A stretch of 6,399 bases of DNA from Desulfobacteraceae bacterium (GTDB taxonomy: Bacteria > Desulfobacterota > Desulfobacteria > Desulfobacterales > Desulfobacteraceae), in contig PIVQ01000431.1 in assembly GCA_003354055.1 (NCBI GenBank), positions 1 through 6,399 of the forward strand, read 5' to 3'. A program made the translations under genes and the position numbers. Under the pieces are notes generated by a model. That model worked only from the letters and a program-made list of their open reading frames with translations, was not told the origin of the DNA and did not search any database. This document shows, one piece after another, positions 1 to 6,353 of this stretch (the stretch's first letter is position 1; every line of letters starts with the position of its first letter).

Positions 1-399
1 GGCCTGAATACAAAGGCCATCATGGATGAAGGTCATCTTGCGCCCTACATCGATACGGTCAGCAAAGAACTCGTTAGATTCGGTTATTCCGTCGCAAGCA
101 GCCTTCTTTTGGTCAGATCGGGAAGGGTCCGGGCCGGTTATGAAATAGGGGGTATCCTTTTTGGAAAGGCAGACCCCGAAGCACCGAAAGTGATTCTCCA
201 TGTCATCGGAGAAAGACCCGGAACCGGACATCACAACTATTCCGTCTACATTGCAGCACCGAAATCCGAAGTTTGGAAAAGGAAGGGCGTGGATCATGAT
301 ATCGTGCGGGTTATCAGCGGCATTTCGGATTCAGCCGGAAGTCCGGTGGAAGCAGCAAAAGAAACCGTGGTCATCTTAAATGAGATGATAGGGAAGTAG
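1..399 (+). CDS. eutC: Ethanolamine ammonia-lyase small (light) subunit EutC, 3' part only
   Basis: The reading frame is open from base 1 and ends at TAG (397-399), giving the last 132 residues; the start lies off the left edge. The ATG at 22 is an internal Met, because the preceding codons already read GLNTKAI, which matches the family segment recalled from E. coli EutC as GLSTDAI. Next comes SGRVRAGYEIGGIL (fragment residues 40-53), equivalent to the E. coli stretch around GRVKIEDQIGEIL, then IGERPG (69-74) and a C-terminal SPVEAAKETV helix. EutC pairs with EutB in the adenosylcobalamin-dependent lyase that converts ethanolamine to acetaldehyde and ammonia. The visible part covers roughly the C-terminal half of a subunit usually near 295 residues in enterics. 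The section after GERPG (GTGHHNYSVYI, then VDHDIVRVISGISDSA) differs clearly from the enteric form, so this is a divergent branch. It appears to be the last gene of its operon, since the next gene is convergent. Confidence 0.88.
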   Translation, partial: GLNTKAIMDEGHLAPYIDTVSKELVRFGYSVASSLLLVRSGRVRAGYEIGGILFGKADPEAPKVILHVIGERPGTGHHNYSVYIAAPKSEVWKRKGVDHDIVRVISGISDSAGSPVEAAKETVVILNEMIGK

Positions 400-415
400 G
401 ACCTCAACCGTTGCA

Positions 416-1990
416 TTAGAGGACCCGGTTCCTGCCCTGGTGCTTTGCGGCATATAAGTTTTTATCTGCCCTGGCCACCATTTCAGAGGCTGCCAATGCT
501 GTGTCCGTGCAGATCCCGCCGCTGATGGTGACCTTGAGTCCGTCCTGTTTCCAGGTCAGACTTTCAATCAGTTCTCGTATCCTGTTGCCTGCCAATCGTG
601 TCCCTTTTTCATCCTGGTCTGGCAGGACCATTAAAAATTCCTCTCCCCCGAACCTGGCAATGATGTCTGTGGTTCTCAGGGCTTCCTGAATGGCCTGGCT
701 CACCTTGATCAGAACCTTGTCCCCTGTTTTATGCCCGTAGGTGTCATTGACCTTTTTAAAGTGGTCAATATCCCAGATGATGACCCCCAGGTTGCGTGAA
801 TACCGACTGGCTATTGCCAGGTTGCGCTCCAGGGCAGTTATGATGTATCTGCGGTTAAACAGCCCTGTTAAAGGATCTGTGATGGCAAGCTCGTTTAGTT
901 TTGCTGTTTTCTTCTCAAGCTTGTCAAGCATCTGGTTATAGTGATCTCCCAGGGTACCCACCTCGTCGTGCTTTTGTATATGTATCCTGGAAGACAGATC
1001 CCCTGTTTTCAGAATGGTATTAATATGTTTGGACAGGGCTGATATCGGATTGACGATGGCCGTTGAAATAATGAAAAATACCAATAATAGAATGGCGATA
1101 AATGCGACCGCAGAGGAATATAGGGCAAAGGTCAGGGTCTCCTTTCCCTTTTCAAGGACTTTTCCTTTTAAGGTGATTTTTAATATCAGTATTCTGTTGC
1201 TTCTGATGTCAAACAGAGGGGTAAAGATATCAAGAAAAGCATCTTCTTTTTCATGGATATAAAAGGTGGATGCCTGGGTCAGATGTTTGATGACCTGTGC
1301 CAGTCCATCCTTGCCTTCCGGTTGTGCTTTCCCGTTCAGGCTGATGAGTTCAAGGGCGAGTTGGGTCTGTTTGCTCAGGCGATTAAGCCAGGTTGGGTTC
1401 ATCAGCCTTCCCATGATCACCATGCCGCGGACAGGACCTTCGTGATCGCTGGTCAACACGGGCTGGGAGGAGAAAAGCATAAATCCCTGATCTGTCTTTA
1501 TGATTCCGGAAATCCCCTGTTCATTCAAAGACTGCCGGCTGTCTGGCGAAATGGTCATGGGGTGGGTTTTTAAAAAAGTATCAGAGGGGATTTCACTGAT
1601 CAGTATCCATTTTTCTTTTAAGAGGTCATAGCATTTTCCCCAGATCACCTTGCCGGTTTGATCCACGACATAAAGCAGATTGAGTTCATTGGTTTCATAG
1701 GTTTTGGTATTGATATTCCTTTTGACGAAATCCGGGTTGGAACCGCCTGCAAATTCATAAGTGTCGTCCCAGAAAGACCAGTCCCGGCAGAGGCCTTCCA
1801 GAAAATGAATCTCCCTTTCAATGGAATTGATGGCCCGTTGCCCGTTTTTTTGGGCCTCCTCCTGCTCGATTTCAATAAAGGCAGGAAAAATGATCCACTT
1901 ATGGGTCATATAGGTTAAAACGCCTAGAACCATCCAGATCGCCAGCAGGATAAGCGATATCTTATAAGCAATGGGAAGATTTTTAACCAT
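416..1990 (-). CDS. Membrane diguanylate cyclase, CHASE4-HAMP-GGDEF
   Basis: This 524-residue protein reads as a complete inner-membrane c-di-GMP synthase. A first transmembrane helix lies at about residues 9-28. The extracytoplasmic region that follows starts as a CHASE4 domain, with its hallmark DWSFWDDTYEF at 70-80. A second helix lies at about 287-310. A HAMP linker follows at about 311-360 (IVNPISALS; DEVGTLGDHYNQML at 342-355), then a GGDEF domain from about 365 to the end. Catalytic parts are intact: TDPLTGLFNRR (371-381), metal-binding D407 in WDIDHFKKVNDTYGH, the active-site GGEEF (448-452), and NLYAAKHQGRNRV near the C-terminus. An RxxD inhibitory site (RTTD, 439-442) lies five residues before GGEEF, so product feedback inhibition is expected. 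There is no EAL domain. The ATG is preceded by GGAGG (1998-2002) with a 7-base spacer. The ligand of the CHASE4 domain cannot be read from sequence. It converges on eutC with a 16-base gap. Confidence 0.95.
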   Translation of the reverse strand: MVKNLPIAYKISLILLAIWMVLGVLTYMTHKWIIFPAFIEIEQEEAQKNGQRAINSIEREIHFLEGLCRDWSFWDDTYEFAGGSNPDFVKRNINTKTYETNELNLLYVVDQTGKVIWGKCYDLLKEKWILISEIPSDTFLKTHPMTISPDSRQSLNEQGISGIIKTDQGFMLFSSQPVLTSDHEGPVRGMVIMGRLMNPTWLNRLSKQTQLALELISLNGKAQPEGKDGLAQVIKHLTQASTFYIHEKEDAFLDIFTPLFDIRSNRILILKITLKGKVLEKGKETLTFALYSSAVAFIAILLLVFFIISTAIVNPISALSKHINTILKTGDLSSRIHIQKHDEVGTLGDHYNQMLDKLEKKTAKLNELAITDPLTGLFNRRYIITALERNLAIASRYSRNLGVIIWDIDHFKKVNDTYGHKTGDKVLIKVSQAIQEALRTTDIIARFGGEEFLMVLPDQDEKGTRLAGNRIRELIESLTWKQDGLKVTISGGICTDTALAASEMVARADKNLYAAKHQGRNRVL

Positions 1991-2115
1991 TTTGAATCCT
2001 CCGGTCTTCTATACAGATTGTTGTAAATGTCTGGAATCGTGGGGTGCAATTTACGGGCTGATACTCATAGTCCCCAATCTTTTATGTATAGAGGATATGA
2101 GTGTAAAAATCAAAT
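1991..2115. other. Intergenic region between hydrolase and cyclase genes
   Basis: This 125-base gap holds the cyclase SD, the candidate promoter and part of the TGTAAA palindrome. I see no hairpin followed by a T run, so no terminator separates the two same-strand genes. I looked for a c-di-GMP riboswitch core in the leader and did not recognise one. Confidence 0.5.
2085..2113 (-). promoter_or_regulatory. Candidate sigma70-type promoter for the diguanylate cyclase gene
   Basis: On the minus strand TTGATT (2108-2113) is followed after exactly 17 bases by TATACA (2085-2090). Each hexamer matches consensus at four of six positions, and the spacing is ideal. It would give a leader of roughly 90 bases before the cyclase ATG at 1990. 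The -35 element begins 3 bases after the stop codon of the upstream hydrolase gene. AT-rich spacers give such matches by chance, so confidence is modest. Confidence 0.4.
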
Positions 2116-2120
2116 TTACA
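2102..2120. repeat. Short palindrome TGTAAA-N7-TTTACA over the -35 region
   Basis: A perfect 6-bp inverted repeat with a 7-base centre, symmetric around 2111. It includes the stop codon of the hydrolase gene (2116-2118) and covers the candidate -35 element of the cyclase promoter. Its size and position would suit a dimeric repressor operator. It is not followed by a run of T and its stem is too weak to be a terminator. It may also be chance in AT-rich DNA. Confidence 0.3.
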
Positions 2121-3075
2121 AATCTGGCTCAGAAAAAAATCGTTTATTGAAAAAATTAAGGCTGACGCGTTTGGCATAGGAAAAGAACAGGCTGGCTGTA
2201 TAATGACCTGAGAACAGGTAAATCGTTTCAGGGCCTCCCATCTTCTGTTGCAGGGCCTTACCGGTTTTAAAGGGAACCACCCGGTCAAACAGGGCCAGCA
2301 TCAGAAGAACCTTTCTTGCATCCACAAACGTGGCCACCGCTATGGGATCCAACCGTATGGATTCTTTCATTCTGGCATGGAACATCTCTTTGGAGAGCTT
2401 TTCTTTTTCCATATATGGAATGCGCTTTTCCCGGATTCGTTTTTCATTGGAATGGGTGAGAATATAGGGGAAATCACCGCCGGTAAGCATGATCACGGCC
2501 GCCCTGATGCGCGGGTCAACGGCAGAGGAGAAAATGGCGCCCATACCCCCGAGACTGATGCCTACGATTCCAATTTTCTCGGCGGATAATTCAGGCCGGG
2601 TTTCAACCCAGTCCAGGACCTTTCTAATATCGACCACCATGTTTCGGGTCATCTCATCAATGGTGTCAAAGTTAAACCAGGACCTGAAATCTTTTTGGCG
2701 GTGAACCACAATGCTTGAATACCCGTTCTCTGCAAATAAACGGGCAAATCTGTTGGCATGGACATTTTTACCTCCAAGGATGGGAAGTACGAGGATTACA
2801 GCCTTCTTACCCGGGGTTTTGTTTTTAAAGTAGTCAACGACAATGGGACCGGCTCCCCGTGCCTGCCTTTCCATCCGGACCCGGGTCAGATCGTAATGGG
2901 GTGTCTGCCGAGTGACGGACGTATCTACAACTCTTACCTTTTTGTCGTAGTAAAATGCTTGCCCAATGGATTGGGGCAGGGGGGCTGGCCCCTGATAATT
3001 GGGGTTCACCCCCAGCTTAGCGCACCCGCAGGCAAGAGCTGTTACCAGGGTCAGTATGAGGAATTGCCGGATCAC
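2116..3075 (-). CDS. Predicted lipoprotein alpha/beta hydrolase (dienelactone hydrolase / acyl-esterase-like)
   Basis: The protein has 319 residues and a GTG start. The N-terminus MIRQFLILTLVTALACGC is a short lipoprotein signal peptide; C18 (LACG-C) or C16 (TALA-C) could be the lipidated cysteine. A proline-rich linker follows. The alpha/beta-hydrolase core begins near residue 91 with AVILVLPILGG, which would supply the oxyanion-hole strand. The nucleophile elbow is GISLGG with S174. The likely acid is D264 (ALFDRVVPF) and the likely base H291 (FSGHYTAS), so a full Ser-Asp-His triad appears present in the normal order. Substrate is unknown: an ester, thioester or amide outside the cytoplasm is the general expectation. 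The gene lies 11 bases after the C45-family lipoprotein gene, and its SD-like AAGGG overlaps that gene's stop codon, so the two are probably co-translated. A specific family within the fold cannot be named with confidence. Confidence 0.82.
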   Translation of the reverse strand: MIRQFLILTLVTALACGCAKLGVNPNYQGPAPLPQSIGQAFYYDKKVRVVDTSVTRQTPHYDLTRVRMERQARGAGPIVVDYFKNKTPGKKAVILVLPILGGKNVHANRFARLFAENGYSSIVVHRQKDFRSWFNFDTIDEMTRNMVVDIRKVLDWVETRPELSAEKIGIVGISLGGMGAIFSSAVDPRIRAAVIMLTGGDFPYILTHSNEKRIREKRIPYMEKEKLSKEMFHARMKESIRLDPIAVATFVDARKVLLMLALFDRVVPFKTGKALQQKMGGPETIYLFSGHYTASLFFSYAKRVSLNFFNKRFFSEPDL

Positions 3076-3083
3076 GGGCGGAA

Positions 3084-3088
3084 CCCTT
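3084..3088 (-). promoter_or_regulatory. Ribosome-binding site overlapping the upstream stop codon
   Basis: On the minus strand AAGGG lies 8 bases before the GTG start of the lipoprotein hydrolase (3073-3075) and shares two A bases with the TAA stop (3087-3089) of the preceding gene. This arrangement supports the GTG start, which gives a signal peptide beginning MIRQFL, and suggests translational coupling of the pair. Confidence 0.6.
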
Positions 3089-4397
3089 ATCTGGAAAGCG
3101 CATGCAGTGCATGTTTAAAATTAAAATAGAACCACGCCTGGTTGGATGCCCTGCCTTTTTCATCCCGGTTGGAGGTGGCGGCATGACTGACCCAGGATTC
3201 AAGGGTCAAAGGGTTGAAGATTACATTCTGGATATTGCTCTGTCGCGCCACCTTAATGGAAATTTTTTTGAGTGTTGCAGGATTAATTTTGCCGTAATCG
3301 GATCGGATGGCCCGGAACAGGTCTTCTTTGTCTGCGCCGTTGTAGACCACATCTTTTATGCCCGGGTATTGCTTCTGGTTCCTGGGATCAGTAAACGGCC
3401 GGTCCGGCCCGAAGAGTATTACGTTTTCTTTATCGGAAAATATTAAAAAGGCCTTGGTTTTTTCAGCCTTTGCGTCGCTGATCAGAAAGGAATAGGCGCA
3501 GGTCCTTTTTGCTTCCCGGATCATCCGTACCGCCTGATCCAGAGTATCTGCCTCCCGCATCAGTTTTCGGAACAGGAATACAAAGGGCGTTCCTTCAAGG
3601 GTTTCTTCAACCTTACTTCCCTCTCCTTTTTCACCAAAGGCCATGTATTGGTCATTCATACCGGATACGGCACCGATGAACCCGGCAAATGAGAAGGTAA
3701 CTGACGCATTTCCCACATCCGGCCTATGGACCAGAATCACCGGCCATTTATGGGTTCCCAGCTCCCGGTTCCAGTCCAGGACCCTGAGCTGGAAAAATCC
3801 CTGGTTGGCGGTGGCATCTCCAAAGGCAGCCAGGTTGCTGCAACTGGTGCTTGATAGCTTGTGGCGGAATTGTTTCCGGCCTTTGTATTCGGACAGTTCC
3901 GGCAGGGCGTGAATCCAATGGATCAGGCGCAGGGGGATTCCGGCACCATGGGCAAGCCCCCGCATCTCCTCTTTTTCTTCCGTGGGAATATAGGGGGACA
4001 TCAGGTCGTAGACCTCGTCCAGGGTATCCTTGGGTACCAGAAAGGTAACTTTTTTGAGGACATGGTAGACCGCATCCCTGACTTGCTTCCGGAGAAGCCG
4101 GCCGTGCTGGAACCCCATTTCATAAGGCGTGCCTTTGAGGTGGAGCACCCGGATATAATTTACCGCAGGGTCACGGGATTCTTTAAGAAATGCCTTGGAC
4201 AGCACCTGCTGTTCGGTAAGATCGTCCTGGATCACAGTGGACCGCTGGGACAGGGAGAGGGTGTTTTCAGGGAGAATCGTGCAACCGGTTATCCCCATGA
4301 ATGCCAGAAAAATGAAGCCTGCCCCATTTAGAATTGACAAAAGTTTAGGCAAGACTATTCTGGCGTTGAAAAATTTGTTGACTAAAGGAGAAGGCAT
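3087..4397 (-). CDS. Lipoprotein C45-family Ntn hydrolase (acyl-CoA:6-aminopenicillanate acyltransferase-like)
   Basis: The chosen ATG at 4397 gives 436 residues. The N-terminus has basic residues, then the hydrophobic stretch LLSILNGAGFIFLAFMGITG before C39, which fits a lipobox (ITG-C). The body matches the C45 / AAT family: YEMGFQHGRLL (92-102), MRGLAHGAGI (145-154), then the presumed nucleophile C186 in STSCSNLAAFGDAT, followed by LRVLDWN (204-210) and GMNDQYMAFGEKG (246-258). The C-terminal segment NVIFNPLTLESWVSHA is also typical. Family members are Ntn hydrolases that self-cleave just before the cysteine and then hydrolyse or transfer acyl groups on amides; substrates vary and cannot be deduced here. 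The residue before the cysteine is Ser rather than the Gly of the fungal enzyme. A longer reading from GTG at 4454 (455 residues) lacks an SD. A TTG at codon 16 would give an ideal 23-residue signal peptide, but also lacks an SD. Confidence 0.85.
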   Translation of the reverse strand: MPSPLVNKFFNARIVLPKLLSILNGAGFIFLAFMGITGCTILPENTLSLSQRSTVIQDDLTEQQVLSKAFLKESRDPAVNYIRVLHLKGTPYEMGFQHGRLLRKQVRDAVYHVLKKVTFLVPKDTLDEVYDLMSPYIPTEEKEEMRGLAHGAGIPLRLIHWIHALPELSEYKGRKQFRHKLSSTSCSNLAAFGDATANQGFFQLRVLDWNRELGTHKWPVILVHRPDVGNASVTFSFAGFIGAVSGMNDQYMAFGEKGEGSKVEETLEGTPFVFLFRKLMREADTLDQAVRMIREAKRTCAYSFLISDAKAEKTKAFLIFSDKENVILFGPDRPFTDPRNQKQYPGIKDVVYNGADKEDLFRAIRSDYGKINPATLKKISIKVARQSNIQNVIFNPLTLESWVSHAATSNRDEKGRASNQAWFYFNFKHALHALSR

Positions 4398-4404
4398 CAC
4401 AATT

Positions 4405-4408
4405 CTCC
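4405..4408 (-). promoter_or_regulatory. Ribosome-binding site that decides the start of the C45-family gene
   Basis: On the minus strand TTTGGAG is followed by a 7-base spacer and ATG at 4397. No comparable purine run precedes the alternative GTG at 4454, where the upstream bases read ATACCAATGG. The ATG is therefore preferred, which shortens the longest open frame by 19 residues. Confidence 0.7.
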
Positions 4409-4486
4409 AAAGGTTTTTCTCTATCCAGTCAGGGCTCCGGGTTTTTACCGCCACCCATTGGTATAGATCGGGTAATCATGCCTTAA

Positions 4487-4515
4487 ATAATACCACTCAT
4501 TGAAATGCCTGTCCA
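4487..4515 (-). promoter_or_regulatory. Sigma70-type promoter for the two-lipoprotein operon
   Basis: On the minus strand TGGACA (4510-4515) and TATTAT (4487-4492) are separated by exactly 17 bases. Each hexamer differs from consensus (TTGACA, TATAAT) at one position, which makes this the best promoter match noticed in the window. Transcription would start near 4480, giving a leader of about 80 bases to the preferred ATG at 4397. It sits just past the terminator of the upstream acyl-CoA synthetase gene, as expected for an independent unit. Confidence 0.65.
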
Positions 4516-4529
4516 TACAGTCGATACCC

Positions 4530-4577
4530 AAAATAGACCATCCGGAAATGCTGCCGGGCGGCTGCATTTCCGGATGG
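4530..4577 (-). terminator. Intrinsic terminator of the acyl-CoA synthetase gene
   Basis: CCATCCGGAAATGC (4538-4551) and GCATTTCCGGATGG (4564-4577) form a perfect 14-bp stem. The 12-base loop can add an inner GCC/GGC pairing. On the minus strand the hairpin begins 21 bases after the TAA of the synthetase gene and is followed by TCTATTTTGGG, a short imperfect T tract. The plus-strand exit has no T run, so the direction is minus. Confidence 0.75.
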
Positions 4578-4598
4578 AATCAAACAGGAAGGCGTTAT

Positions 4599-6353
4599 TT
4601 ATTTCTTCTTGGAACTCAGTTCAGGGAACTGATGATAGAAGAATTCGTTGGCTTTTTCGACTTTTTCACCACCTTCGTTGTCCCTGAGTTCGACCCTGCG
4701 AATCTTGCCGCTGATGGTCTTGGGCAGTTCTTCTACGAACTCTATGATTCTTGGAATCTTGAACTTGGCAAGGACTTCAATGGTGTGCTGGAACAATTCC
4801 AGAGCCAGTTCTCTTGACGGTTCCTGGCCTTGGGCCAGGATGACAAAGGCTTTGACCAGCTGATGCCGTTTGGGATCGGGAACACCGACAACGGCTGTTT
4901 CCATGACGGAGGCATGTTCGATAAGTGCACTTTCCACCTCAAAGGGGCCTACACGGAAATCCGAAGATTTGATGACGTCGTCGGAACGGCCGACAAACCA
5001 CCAGTATCCGTCTTTGTCAAAGGAGGCCTTGTCGCCGGTGAAATACAGGCCGTGCTTGAAGGCTTCCGCGGTTTTTGCCTCATTGTCAATGTACTCCTGG
5101 AACAGGCCGATGGCGCGCCAGTTGTTGAGACGAACGACAATGTGACCGGTGACGTCGGCTTCTGTAATTTCTTTGCCCTCATCATCTGCCAGGATGACGT
5201 CGTACATGTAGGAGGGATAGCCAAAGGAACCCAGACGCATTTTCTTTTCCATCCAGGGCGGGTTGCCGATCATGCAGGTGGATTCTGTCTGGCCGTAGAA
5301 ATCACGGATTCCGCTACCGGTGGCTTCTTTCCACTGGTCGATGACTTCCGGGTTCAGGGGTTCTCCCGCACTTATGGAATATTTCATGGCGCTAAGATCG
5401 TATTCAGACAGGTCAAGGCCGACAAAGGCGCGCCATGCTGTCGGCGGCGCACAGAAAGAGTTGACTTTATACTTAGCCACTGCGCTAAGATATTTTTTGA
5501 TATCCAGGGCTGTGAAGTTAAAACCCGTTGCTGTGGCACCCATGTTAAAGGGGGAGAAAAAGCTGCTCCATGCCCATTTGGCCCAGCCGGGGGCACTTAG
5601 GTTGTGGTGGACGTCCCCAGGTTCTATACCGATGATCAAGGAGGTGGACAGGTGTCCTAAGGGGTATGAAACAGCACTGTGTCCGACGCGTTTGGGCAGT
5701 CCTGTGGTTCCTGAGGTAAAGAAGCAGAAAAGGACATCGTCACTTTTGACATCTGCAGCTTGGGCTTCTGCCGCTTCTTTGGCAATTGTGGAATAGGATG
5801 TCCATCCGGCTTTTTCTCCCAGCACAATTTTTGCCTTGGGGGTGCAGTCGGCTTTTTCAAGGGCGTCATCCACCAGGTCTGTCAAACCTTCAAACGCAAC
5901 GATGACATCCGGTTTGTAAGCTTCAAACCGAAACTGGATTTCTCTTTCCGTCATGCTGGTCGCCGTGGGTACGGATACCAGGCCGCCCTTGATACCGGCT
6001 AAGGTCGCAAACCAGGTTTCAGGAACAATCGGGGTCAGCATGTACTGGTTGTCCCCTTGTTCAACGCCTTTTTTCCGTAAAAAATTAAGAAGTTTATTTC
6101 CGTTGGCAGCAAGTTCTTTATAGGTATACTGTGCTTCTTCATCCGTATCCATATCTGTCCAGATCAGGGCCAGCTGGTCACCGCGCTCTTTGACATGTAT
6201 TCCCTCAAAGATTTCTGTCGCCCAGTTAAACTTTTCGGGCAGTTCGGATTTATTCAGCTTCTCGAAAAACGCTTGTGCTGCGATTTCACGCTCTGCCATA
6301 TCCTGGATCTCATTCAGGGCCATTGCCTCTCTGTAAGTGCTTTCCAACGACAT
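4599..6353 (-). CDS. AMP-forming acyl-CoA synthetase (medium-chain acyl-CoA synthetase-like)
   Basis: The complete 584-residue cytoplasmic enzyme belongs to the ANL adenylate-forming superfamily. It should turn a carboxylate, ATP and CoA into acyl-CoA, AMP and pyrophosphate through an acyl-adenylate. The P-loop is TSGTTGLPK (213-221). APGWAKWAWSSFFSPF (254-269) is characteristic of the medium-chain (MACS/ACSM) branch. YGQTEST (353-359) is the adenine/Mg motif, TGDKASFDKDGYWWFVGR (439-456) holds the ribose-binding Asp and hinge region, and PKTISGK (544-550) carries the catalytic Lys K550. Length is normal for the family. Departures are SSDFRVGPFEVE (463-474), where family members usually have Gly in place of D465, and a changed A2/A3-like region (TPIVPETW, PTATSMTEREI). 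The acid used cannot be read out; short or branched fatty acids are plausible. ATG at 6353 follows GGAGG with a 6-base spacer. It is followed by its own hairpin terminator and is probably monocistronic at its 3' end. Confidence 0.93.
   Translation of the reverse strand: MSLESTYREAMALNEIQDMAEREIAAQAFFEKLNKSELPEKFNWATEIFEGIHVKERGDQLALIWTDMDTDEEAQYTYKELAANGNKLLNFLRKKGVEQGDNQYMLTPIVPETWFATLAGIKGGLVSVPTATSMTEREIQFRFEAYKPDVIVAFEGLTDLVDDALEKADCTPKAKIVLGEKAGWTSYSTIAKEAAEAQAADVKSDDVLFCFFTSGTTGLPKRVGHSAVSYPLGHLSTSLIIGIEPGDVHHNLSAPGWAKWAWSSFFSPFNMGATATGFNFTALDIKKYLSAVAKYKVNSFCAPPTAWRAFVGLDLSEYDLSAMKYSISAGEPLNPEVIDQWKEATGSGIRDFYGQTESTCMIGNPPWMEKKMRLGSFGYPSYMYDVILADDEGKEITEADVTGHIVVRLNNWRAIGLFQEYIDNEAKTAEAFKHGLYFTGDKASFDKDGYWWFVGRSDDVIKSSDFRVGPFEVESALIEHASVMETAVVGVPDPKRHQLVKAFVILAQGQEPSRELALELFQHTIEVLAKFKIPRIIEFVEELPKTISGKIRRVELRDNEGGEKVEKANEFFYHQFPELSSKKK

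Noticed and set aside
22..24. ATG as the start of the first gene
   Set aside because: Family similarity continues upstream in frame to base 1, so this Met is internal to a truncated eutC.
398..432. Hairpin between eutC and the cyclase gene (AACCG...CGGTT)
   Set aside because: The stem is only 5 bp with a 15-base loop and no T tract follows on either strand, so I do not call a terminator.
1991..2085. A c-di-GMP (GEMM) riboswitch in the cyclase leader
   Set aside because: The leader lacks a recognisable conserved core; only a weak GGGG/CCCC pairing is present.
3861..4331. A 156-codon open frame on the plus strand
   Set aside because: It is antisense to the C45-family gene, whose family motifs are clear, and shows no motif of its own.
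4497..4515. Sigma54-type site around TGGACAGGCATTTC
   Set aside because: The -12 element does not match TTGC and the -24 element is TGGACA rather than TGGCAC; the sigma70 pairing with TATTAT is far better.
4830..5600. A 256-codon open frame on the plus strand
   Set aside because: It lies wholly antisense to the well-supported acyl-CoA synthetase, has no recognisable domain or SD, and is low in coding character; it is a shadow of the real gene.
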